A DNA stretch of 64,000 nucleotides from an uncultured Oscillospiraceae bacterium (lineage in GTDB: Bacteria; Bacillota; Clostridia; Oscillospirales; Oscillospiraceae), in the NCBI GenBank assembly GCA_947629775.1, contig CANRFA010000001.1, positions 1 to 64,000 on the forward strand. The letters are read 5' to 3'. Made by a program: the position numbers and the translations under genes. The notes under the pieces are model-generated. The model saw only the letters and a program-made list of their open reading frames with translations. It had not been told where the DNA came from and made no database searches. Below, one piece after another: positions 58,156 through 64,000 of this stretch (position 1 is the stretch's first letter; every line of letters begins with the position of its first letter).

Positions 58156-58533
58156 ATGAAGTACATTGAGATCAACAGGAAGTACTCCGAGGTCGTCTCC
58201 AGCTACCTCGTGAACGGGTACGTGATCAACACGTCCACGATGGATGGGTCCCAGGGCGACAGGGCTCACATCGACCTGACCAACGGTTCCGAGATCGTTC
58301 GCATCCTTGTCCGGGACGTCCGGAACCAGAGCACTTTCACCTACGACGTCGAGATCATCGTTGGCAAGTGCGCCGACAAGCGCATCGCCCCGAACAGCTC
58401 CACTCAGTACGGAACCATTTGGAACAACGAGCTTGAAGTGATCAGCGCCATCCGTTATCGCCAGATCAGCGTGGACCGGTACGACGAGAAGGAGTACGAA
58501 GCTGCCATCGACCAGTGCGCTGACCAGAACTAA
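58156..58533 (+). CDS. Hypothetical phage accessory protein
   Basis: 125 aa, ATG at 58156 after CAGGAGG. Beta-rich N-terminal part (YLVNGYVINTSTMDG, VRILVRDVRNQSTFTYDVEI), acidic end. Sole gene behind promoter module copy 1; no family recognised. Confidence 0.65.
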   Translation: MKYIEINRKYSEVVSSYLVNGYVINTSTMDGSQGDRAHIDLTNGSEIVRILVRDVRNQSTFTYDVEIIVGKCADKRIAPNSSTQYGTIWNNELEVISAIRYRQISVDRYDEKEYEAAIDQCADQN

Positions 58534-58590
58534 GCAATCTCTCTATCGGTTAGACACCTCTAATCGTTCGGACCGACAGGCCCAGCCGAA

Positions 58591-58606
58591 ACGGCCTTCG
58601 GGCCGT
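58591..58606. other. UUCG-loop hairpin after the accessory gene
   Basis: ACGGCC-TTCG-GGCCGT, a very stable tetraloop hairpin 57 nt after the stop codon, without a T-run. May stabilise the transcript or help termination. Confidence 0.4.
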
Positions 58607-58770
58607 CTGCCGAGGGTTGACCGCCCGGCACTGATGAGGCAGGTCAGAAAGAGACGTGCTCGCAAGTCCCCCTGAGAACCTTATGTCCCTTCCTGTAGGG
58701 GTAGACATCAGGTAGGGAAGCATCCAATCGCAGGTAGCGCCTCAGGGACGTGCAGCGCCGCTGAACGCCT

Positions 58771-58850
58771 GAAAAATTTCAGGAACTTCGCAAAATCTCC
58801 TTGACAACCCTCTCCCGCTATGGTAGAATGGCATTGTTCCCAAGGGGAAC
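58771..58850 (+). promoter_or_regulatory. Promoter-operator module copy 2
   Basis: AT-rich element, TTGACA (58801-58806), 17 bp, TAGAAT (58824-58829), GTTCCCAAGGGGAAC (58836-58850). The leader then has CAGCTG-CTAA-CAGCTG, a small hairpin shared in form with copy 3. Confidence 0.82.
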
Positions 58851-58913
58851 ACGAAAACAGCACATCAAACGGACAGCTGCTAACAGCTGACAGACAGAAA
58901 AGGAGTTTTGATC

Positions 58914-60497
58914 ATGGCAAGCATTCTGAACCTCTGCAAGGAGTACATCAACGAGCTCGACGAAATGATCGCCTGGGCCGTCGTGTGGAAGGAAGGACGT
59001 TCCTGGGGCATGGAGATGGTCTGGCCCGAATACGACGAGAAGTCCGGCGTACTGACCATCATCGAGGACGAGTACACCCGCCTCACCGAGATCGCTGCCC
59101 TCGACGACAAAGCGATTCTCCTCAACCCCCTCTACAACAACATGGGGATCTATGCGGACGAGCGCACCAACCCGGCAGTGGTTGCCAGCTGCATCCGCGA
59201 GTTCTACGAGAAAGAGTACACGCTCACCTTCTCCGAGTTCCTGAAGGGCGATGCGGTTGTGGTTGAGTCCGATGAGGAGTCCGCCGTGGAGACCGCCGAG
59301 CCCGTGATCTCTGACAACGTGGTCGAGAGGTCCGAGAATGAGGTGGAGACCACCCACCCCAATCACATCTTCATGGTGGGCGATACTTTCCTTGCTGAGG
59401 ATCTCACCACCCGCCGTATCACCCTGATGATCGTTTCCCGTGGAGAGTTCCATGTCACTGCCCGTGTCTCTGACTGGGACATATATGCCGGTAAGGAGGT
59501 CGTCAAGGAAAAGATCTTCGCCATCGCCCTGGACGACAACAACGATGAGTACTTCCACGTATGGGACAACGACGGATGCCTCGGAACTCCTGTTGCTACC
59601 CTGACTGCCACCTACTCTGCCCCCACCGGTGGAGCCTATCAGGTGGCAACGGAACTCGCTGACCAGAAGCGCCAGAACCTTGCCGAGTACCTTGCGAACG
59701 TCAGCAAGGAGGTCGTGAAGGCTGCCGATGAGGCCATGGCCAGGGCGGAGTACTCCCGCATTGAGAGTGCTTACGGGCCCGAGATCCGCTACGCATCCGC
59801 CTACCACGACGTCATCTGCTTTGACTCCTTCGAGGAGGCTATCGAGTGGGAAAAGGAGTGGGCGAAGGACCACTTCACCCGCCAGGGTGGCAGCGAGGAG
59901 ACCTCTCCCGAGGCTCCTGCTACCTCCCCCGAGAAGGAGGAAGAGGAGCCCACGGACGACGGCCAGATCCAGAAGGTCGAGGAGACCTCTCCTACCAAGA
60001 AGATCTCCGCCAACGACAAGCCCGCCGGAGAAGTCTCCGACGGAGAGAGGAAGGAGGTGAAGGAAGTGAAGAAGAAGATTGCCGTCGAGCGCCAGGAGCC
60101 CGACACCGACTGGACCGAGATCGACACCGACGACGATTGGTTCAAGGACTCCCATAACGCCGTGATCGCTAAGTGCTCCACCGGCTGGGTGGTGCTCAAC
60201 CGGTTCCGGGGAGTGGTCCAGATCGTGTTCCAGGGTATCAACGTCGTGGATTGCCTCTGCTACTGCCTGCGGGAGCAGCTGTTCATCTGCGGATACTACA
60301 TGCCCCTGACCACTGTCGAGCGGGAGCTCCGGCGGGAGATCGCCGAGAAGATGGAGAGCATCACCGTTGTGGACGGTCGCATCAAGGCGGTGCTCAAGAA
60401 GGGCTACAGGTCCATCTGGGGCGACGGAGGGACCTCGTGCCTGGGGGACTTCATAGACGTGCGGTGCTTGGTCAACCGGGCCGTGAAGGGCGTCTGA
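58914..60497 (+). CDS. Large hypothetical accessory protein
   Basis: 527 aa; ATG at 58914 with AAAAGGAG 8 nt upstream. Three parts are visible: an acidic N-terminal domain (1-about 140), a beta-rich middle (about 150-250, FLAEDLTTRRITLMIVSRGEFHV), and a Glu/Ser/Pro/Lys-rich low-complexity stretch (about 325-390) before a compact C-terminal domain with SHNAVIAKCSTGWVVLNRF and CLCYCLREQLFICGYY. No family recognised. Largest gene of the right block; a counter-defence or host-takeover role is only a guess from position. Confidence 0.68.
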   Translation: MASILNLCKEYINELDEMIAWAVVWKEGRSWGMEMVWPEYDEKSGVLTIIEDEYTRLTEIAALDDKAILLNPLYNNMGIYADERTNPAVVASCIREFYEKEYTLTFSEFLKGDAVVVESDEESAVETAEPVISDNVVERSENEVETTHPNHIFMVGDTFLAEDLTTRRITLMIVSRGEFHVTARVSDWDIYAGKEVVKEKIFAIALDDNNDEYFHVWDNDGCLGTPVATLTATYSAPTGGAYQVATELADQKRQNLAEYLANVSKEVVKAADEAMARAEYSRIESAYGPEIRYASAYHDVICFDSFEEAIEWEKEWAKDHFTRQGGSEETSPEAPATSPEKEEEEPTDDGQIQKVEETSPTKKISANDKPAGEVSDGERKEVKEVKKKIAVERQEPDTDWTEIDTDDDWFKDSHNAVIAKCSTGWVVLNRFRGVVQIVFQGINVVDCLCYCLREQLFICGYYMPLTTVERELRREIAEKMESITVVDGRIKAVLKKGYRSIWGDGGTSCLGDFIDVRCLVNRAVKGV

Positions 60498-60537
60498 GCA
60501 CAGCACGCCCACCAAACTACCAGAAAGAAGGGTAATC

Positions 60538-60948
60538 ATGTACAGTGGAATCGGGACTCCGTATGCTTTGCATACCAAGGTTGAGATCTATGGCCTCGGA
60601 TACGAGGACGGTTTCATGCACCTGAAGGAAGGAAACGTAATCATCAGCGGAGCCGAAAGGCTCAATGACGGAACTTTGTCCGCCTTTGCGGGGAAAATCC
60701 TGCACATGACTGAGGACTGGTTTGAGGCGGAGATCACCAGGGTCCTCACTTTGGGAGAGAACAGCGAGGACCTCAAAAGCCGCCCCCACAAGCCTCGCAG
60801 AATGACAACCTTCTGGTGGGACTGGGACCGGGCTGAAGAAAGAGACATCTGGATCAGCAACATCTACGGAACCCTGGTGGCATCCGGGAGCCGGAGCGAA
60901 ATTGCCAGGAACGCAGAAGCGCTCATGAGGACAGGGAAAGTTTCCTGA
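60538..60948 (+). CDS. Hypothetical accessory protein
   Basis: 136 aa, with AGAAGGG before the ATG. Mixed alpha/beta, Trp-rich middle (TFWWDWDRAEERDIW). Downstream of the 527-aa gene without a promoter of its own, so probably the same transcript. No family recognised. Confidence 0.6.
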   Translation: MYSGIGTPYALHTKVEIYGLGYEDGFMHLKEGNVIISGAERLNDGTLSAFAGKILHMTEDWFEAEITRVLTLGENSEDLKSRPHKPRRMTTFWWDWDRAEERDIWISNIYGTLVASGSRSEIARNAEALMRTGKVS

Positions 60949-60998
60949 CATTACACCGCCAGCCCGCTATCTCGTTCCTGCAATGGGGATCCATTCCG

Positions 60999-61035
60999 TT
61001 CCCATGCGCCTTCCGGCCAGGAGGGCGTATGGGAA
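60999..61035. other. Hairpin between accessory genes
   Basis: TTCCCATGCGCC pairs with GGCGTATGGGAA (one G-U) around a 13-nt loop. No T-run. Lies in the 153-nt gap before the next gene. Confidence 0.45.
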
Positions 61036-61101
61036 GCGGATGGAGGGATACAGCCAGCGCAGGCTGCAAGCATGCCTGCATACACAGAAAGGAGATCACA
61101 C

Positions 61102-61365
61102 ATGAATCCGTACGAGCTGAGAGATCAGTACTACAGACATAACCCGTCCGGGCACTTCTTCGACCGGAATACGCTCCGCTTCTTCGGAGAGCGTATGTGC
61201 GAGATGAGGGTATTCAGGAAGGTCGAGAACGTCGAGACGTGCGACGGCAAGCCTCACGCCTGCTACGTGCTGAGCACGTTGCAGCGGAAGCGCCCGGGAG
61301 GCCCGGTGCGCTGCTACCACTACTTCGACACGGACACCTACGACGTTATCTTCCCGAAAGACTGA
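61102..61365 (+). CDS. Hypothetical accessory protein
   Basis: 87 aa, AAAGGAG before the ATG. Basic and aromatic-rich (YELRDQYYRHNPSGHFFDR; RCYHYFDTDTYDVIF). No family recognised. Confidence 0.58.
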   Translation: MNPYELRDQYYRHNPSGHFFDRNTLRFFGERMCEMRVFRKVENVETCDGKPHACYVLSTLQRKRPGGPVRCYHYFDTDTYDVIFPKD

Positions 61366-61379
61366 GAGGAGGAAGGCTC

Positions 61380-61583
61380 ATGGAATTGTCGTTCCTGGAA
61401 AGCAGGGACCTCCTGTACCTGTGGGAGGCTCTACTGACCGCCGAACACTATCACAGGAAGAGCGTGGAAGCGCTGAGCCAGGCAGGCTCCGAAGAGATTA
61501 TCAGCTATCTCGTCGAGTACCACAGAGAACGTGCCATCGAGTTCGAGCGGATCAGAACGGCTCTCGAACACTTTACAGGCTGA
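61380..61583 (+). CDS. Small helical accessory protein
   Basis: 67 aa, GAGGAGG before the ATG. All-helical and acidic (SRDLLYLWEALLTAEHYH; EEIISYLVEYHRERAIEFER). Size and helicity recall small phage regulators or inhibitors, but nothing firmer can be said. Confidence 0.58.
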   Translation: MELSFLESRDLLYLWEALLTAEHYHRKSVEALSQAGSEEIISYLVEYHRERAIEFERIRTALEHFTG

Positions 61584-61603
61584 ACACGAAAGGAGTTTTC
61601 ACA

Positions 61604-62272
61604 GTGACAGACAGGAATAACGTTGAAATCAGGACCGGAGACATTGTCTACGTCGAAGGGACCTACTTCCAGGACGATACCGGGGTCTTCCTGGTGACCA
61701 GATCCCCTGGAGACCCCTGCTGGGTCGGAGACAGCTACTCGTTGAACAGGCTCGTGGGAAAGGGAAAGATCAGCACCGCCGCAAACAGCGTCTCCTCGTG
61801 GCCTGTCCGGTCCTACGTAACTAACCACGGTGTCCGGGAGGAAGCGGACCGGTGGAACCGGGACAATGCGACGATAAGGGTCATGAAGCCCCTGGAGAAC
61901 ATGTCGCACGTTGAGAAGTACTTCCTGGATGAGGCAAGGTACGCCAGCAGGCAAGCTAAGCGAATGGAAGCCAGGGGTCTGTCCGACTGCCCCCAGCACG
62001 ACAACCTGAAGCGCTCCGAGGAGTTCTTCAGGCAGGTAGCGGACCGGGTGTCCGGAAGGACTACGGAGGAAGGCAGAAGGAACACCGGCAAGGAGTACCG
62101 GTACGGTATGAGACTTCGGGGCTTCAGTATGGGGACTGCCCCTACGCAGAACCTGAAAGGGGTTCGGGACACGGATAAGGCCATCACCGGCTACTGGTCA
62201 ATCCTTATCTACAGCGTTCCACTGACCCGGGAGCAGGTGGAACAGTACGAGCTGACCCCTTTGAAAGCCTGA
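61604..62272 (+). CDS. Hypothetical accessory protein
   Basis: 222 aa from GTG with AAAGGAG upstream; the longer open frame upstream overlaps the previous gene. A small beta-barrel-like start (RNNVEIRTGDIVYVEGTYFQDDTG) is followed by a helical, basic middle. No family recognised. Last gene of the transcript that begins at module copy 2. Confidence 0.6.
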   Translation: MTDRNNVEIRTGDIVYVEGTYFQDDTGVFLVTRSPGDPCWVGDSYSLNRLVGKGKISTAANSVSSWPVRSYVTNHGVREEADRWNRDNATIRVMKPLENMSHVEKYFLDEARYASRQAKRMEARGLSDCPQHDNLKRSEEFFRQVADRVSGRTTEEGRRNTGKEYRYGMRLRGFSMGTAPTQNLKGVRDTDKAITGYWSILIYSVPLTREQVEQYELTPLKA

Positions 62273-62378
62273 GAACGTGCAGTAGGCGTATGTCTACCTG
62301 ATCGAGTACCAGCGGACAGGAGTCCTTTTTAAGGAAGACTGTTGTCTACCATATAAGCGGGGAGGGATCGAGAACGTC

Positions 62379-62462
62379 TGGAAAATTTTTTCAGGAACTT
62401 TGCAAAATCTCCTTGACAACCTTCTCCTCCTATGGTAGAATGGCATTGTTCCCAAGGGGAAC
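62379..62462 (+). promoter_or_regulatory. Promoter-operator module copy 3 (no gene of its own)
   Basis: AT-rich element, TTGACA (62413-62418), 17 bp, TAGAAT (62436-62441), GTTCCCAAGGGGAAC (62448-62462). Leader with CAGCTG-ATCAC-CAGCTG like copy 2. Copy 4 follows 148 bp downstream with no gene between. Confidence 0.8.
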
Positions 62463-62524
62463 ACGGAACCGCAAGCCCACCGGACAGCTGATCACCAGCT
62501 GGTGCCTACCTTGGCAGTCAGAGC

Positions 62525-62610
62525 TCTGGAAAATTTTTTCAAAAAGTTTTCAAGATCTCCTTGACAAGTGCAAAGGCCTATGGTAGAATGACAATGTTCC
62601 CAAGAGGAAC
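62525..62610 (+). promoter_or_regulatory. Promoter-operator module copy 4
   Basis: AT-rich element, TTGACA (62561-62566), 17 bp, TAGAAT (62584-62589), GTTCCCAAGAGGAAC (62596-62610), then the leader CACAAAACACAGGAGGT as in copy 1. Confidence 0.82.
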
Positions 62611-62633
62611 ACAAAACACAGGAGGTCAGAACA

Positions 62634-62966
62634 ATGACAGCTTACTTCTCCGTTATCGATTCCGAAGCCATAAAGGCTGATCCCTCTCGCCCCTGCAATG
62701 AGTTCGTAGCAATAACCGTTGCTATCCACGACATCCCCGAGTGCGGGAACGATGAGGAAGACACCGCCGCAGTGTTCGGCGCAATCCAGGACTGGAAGTT
62801 CGACAACTCCAAGCGCTTCTCCCCCGACCGGTACGACATTGATGACGTCAACTGGCTGACCGAAGCCGAGACCGAAAAGGCCCGCCGGTTCGGCTGGGAG
62901 CTCCCCTTCTGCGGGGAACACGATTTCTGGGACCGCCTGGATCACGACTGGTACGAGGCCCACTGA
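62634..62966 (+). CDS. Acidic hypothetical accessory protein
   Basis: 110 aa, CAGGAGG before the ATG. Very acidic (NDEEDTAAVFGAIQDW; HDFWDRLDHDWYE). High acidity and small size fit DNA-mimic inhibitors, but also many other proteins. No family recognised. Confidence 0.6.
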   Translation: MTAYFSVIDSEAIKADPSRPCNEFVAITVAIHDIPECGNDEEDTAAVFGAIQDWKFDNSKRFSPDRYDIDDVNWLTEAETEKARRFGWELPFCGEHDFWDRLDHDWYEAH

Positions 62967-62974
62967 TCCCAGCA

Positions 62975-63013
62975 GTTAGCATAGTCAAACCCGTCGGTTA
63001 GCGACGTCAAACC
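62975..63013 (+). repeat. Two direct repeats GTTAGC-N3-GTCAAACC
   Basis: Copies at 62975-62991 and 62997-63013, exactly 22 bp apart (about two helical turns), in the gap before the next accessory gene. Possible protein-binding sites. Confidence 0.5.
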
Positions 63014-63062
63014 ATTGAAAGCTGGCCTATCGGCTATACGGGGAACAGAAAGGACGGTTACA

Positions 63063-63458
63063 ATGAAAGAGCTTACCAGGAAAGAGTTTACAAGGGCGCT
63101 GTACGGACACAGCTATCCCACCATCGTCATGGACATGGCGAACGTTAAGCAGGGCGTCGTGAAAGGCCCCAAGGTCCTCATCAATATGGGCGAATACAAC
63201 CGCCCGGGACACGTCTGCATCTTCGAGTCCGGCGAGCTGTCTATTCAGACGGACTGTGCGTGCCTGATCCAGGACCTGACCTACAGCGATGTGCTCGATC
63301 TGTTTGAGGCGTCTCAGGCTCCGGTGATTACGCCCGGAAAGCCCATCCTCTTCTGCAGGTACAACAGCGTCATCAAAGAGGCCCTTGCCCCCGTCCTTCT
63401 GGAGACCCGCAAGAACTGGGACATCGACCGGCCAATCAGCGTGGAATCCTTCACCTGA
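63063..63458 (+). CDS. Hypothetical accessory protein
   Basis: 131 aa, AAAGGACGG before the ATG. Mixed fold with a KGPKVLINMGEYNRPGHVCIF core. No family recognised; part of the right accessory block. Confidence 0.58.
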   Translation: MKELTRKEFTRALYGHSYPTIVMDMANVKQGVVKGPKVLINMGEYNRPGHVCIFESGELSIQTDCACLIQDLTYSDVLDLFEASQAPVITPGKPILFCRYNSVIKEALAPVLLETRKNWDIDRPISVESFT

Positions 63459-63538
63459 GCCAGAGACCTGTCCGAGTACTTCTTCGATACACTGATACAG
63501 CTGACCTACCGGCTTGACGGGGAGAAAGGCAGAACATC

Positions 63539-63730
63539 ATGGAACACCTGAAAGCTGTGGAACTTCCCTATACCGTCTACTTCAGCTGCTGGGAGGACGC
63601 TCCCTCCGATATCACCGTTTACGCCGCCGACGAAGACACCGCCTGCGATTTCGTCTGGGAGCTCTTCCAGGACACCATCTCCAGCATCGACCGTGTGGAG
63701 CGGTACTACCCCGAGATGCATCGCATCTGA
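63539..63730 (+). CDS. Small acidic hypothetical protein
   Basis: 63 aa, GGGGAGAAAGG before the ATG. Acidic, with TVYAADEDTACDFVWELFQD. No family recognised. Confidence 0.52.
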   Translation: MEHLKAVELPYTVYFSCWEDAPSDITVYAADEDTACDFVWELFQDTISSIDRVERYYPEMHRI

Positions 63731-63801
63731 GCGGTTTGCAGACGATACAAACAGTTGCAGCGCCGAGCCCGGGCCTCGTACGGGGCAGAAAGGAATCGAT
63801 C

Positions 63802-64000
63802 ATGCGTAAAGCCAAGTCCTATTACAGCTTCTGGTACACCTATCACCAGGGATTCCGCCGGGAGACGGAGAAAGCTATCGCTTTGGAGTACGACGAGGGG
63901 AACGGCCGTGAGGCGGTCCGCTGGATTCCCAAGTCCATCATCCTCTGGGGTCCCGTGAACAGCTGCGGCAACCAGTTCTTTTACGTCCCCAAGTGGTTCT
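63802..64000 (+). CDS. Hypothetical accessory protein (runs off the right edge)
   Basis: At least 66 codons, starting MRKAKSYYSFWYTYHQGFRR after GAAAGGA. Aromatic- and basic-rich, then acidic (EYDEGNGREAVRW). No stop in the window. No family recognised. Confidence 0.5.
   Translation, partial: MRKAKSYYSFWYTYHQGFRRETEKAIALEYDEGNGREAVRWIPKSIILWGPVNSCGNQFFYVPKWF

Larger units (their letters stand above)
5602..64000. mobile_element. Large contractile-tailed prophage with a diversity-generating retroelement (right end outside window)
   Basis: A contiguous phage gene order is seen: serine integrase and repressor (minus), then regulators, recombination and replication genes, terminase, portal, protease, capsid, sheath, tube, tape measure, baseplate, DGR, holin and amidase, followed by accessory genes (plus). 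Sheath and baseplate J-type genes make it a myovirus of PBSX/Xkd type. The rest of cotJC is not found, so at least 58 kb belongs to it. Structural and lysis modules look intact. Confidence 0.92.

Noticed and set aside
57456-58175. Frames of 79 codons (plus) and 189 codons (minus) in the gene-poor stretch
   Set aside because: The plus frame is a translation of the polypurine tract; the minus frame lacks a ribosome site and runs through the promoter module. Neither looks like protein.
58081-62610. The repeated modules as a CRISPR array or transposon ends
   Set aside because: The copies are irregularly spaced, occur on both strands, have promoter structure and no spacers or transposase.

Overview
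The window is a piece of a GC-rich, spore-forming Clostridia chromosome (an Oscillospiraceae-type host is my inference from the cotJ and cwlD spore genes, the GC-rich codon use and strong AAGGAGG ribosome sites). Host DNA fills about 1-5.6 kb. The rest is one large prophage of the contractile-tail (PBSX/Xkd-like) type that runs off the right edge, so its right attachment site is not visible. All family names come from recognising motifs by eye; no database search was run.

Host part (1-5601). A minus-strand hexuronate operon (KDPG aldolase, then two PfkB-type 2-keto-3-deoxygluconate kinases, the last cut by the window edge) faces a divergent GntR/FCD regulator. An 18-bp near-palindrome sits exactly in the spacer of the operon promoter. 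Then come yjbQ and a CwlD-like germination amidase (minus), and a cotJ spore-coat locus (plus): a fused CotJA-CotJB gene followed by cotJC, which stops being cotJC after codon 65, where the prophage begins.

Prophage early part (5.6-26.8 kb). A large serine integrase (apparently with an AUA start) and an XRE repressor lie on the minus strand. Rightward genes begin with a Cro-like gene whose promoter carries a 15-bp palindrome between -35 and -10. They encode regulators, a membrane-bound lytic transglycosylase, a one-chain SbcD-SbcC (Mre11-Rad50) fusion, a replisome organiser and DnaC-like loader, many small zinc-ribbon or unknown proteins, a ThyX-like protein, MazG-like and RecU-like proteins and an ArpU/sigma-like late regulator. 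A coupled membrane-protein/ornithine-cyclodeaminase-like pair and a ParB/PAPS-reductase/ParB cluster follow.

Late part (26.9-56.6 kb). Terminase, portal, a MuF head protein fused to an AT-rich HExxH metallopeptidase-like C-terminus (candidate polymorphic toxin) with a tiny downstream candidate immunity gene, XkdF-like protease with a nested scaffold start, capsid, connectors, sheath, tube, a tail chaperone with a -1 slippery site, tape measure and baseplate genes. Next is a complete diversity-generating retroelement (DGR): an FGE/C-type-lectin-like variable protein with a 115-bp VR, a downstream GC-rich hairpin with a GGTA tetraloop, an Avd-like gene, the 115-bp TR and a reverse transcriptase. 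VR and TR differ at 14 positions, every one an adenine in TR. Holin-like genes, an amidase and a strong terminator close the late operon.

Right accessory part (56.6-64 kb). Small genes of unknown function are driven by a repeated promoter module (AT-rich upstream element, TTGACA-17-TAGAAT, 15-bp operator GTTCC-N5-GGAAC at the start site). There are five copies, one on the minus strand reading a 48-aa gene. That gene is overlapped by one of two related plus-strand small-RNA-like units. The operators have the same 5-5-5 layout as the palindrome in the cro-like promoter, which suggests, but does not prove, control of this block by a phage repressor.
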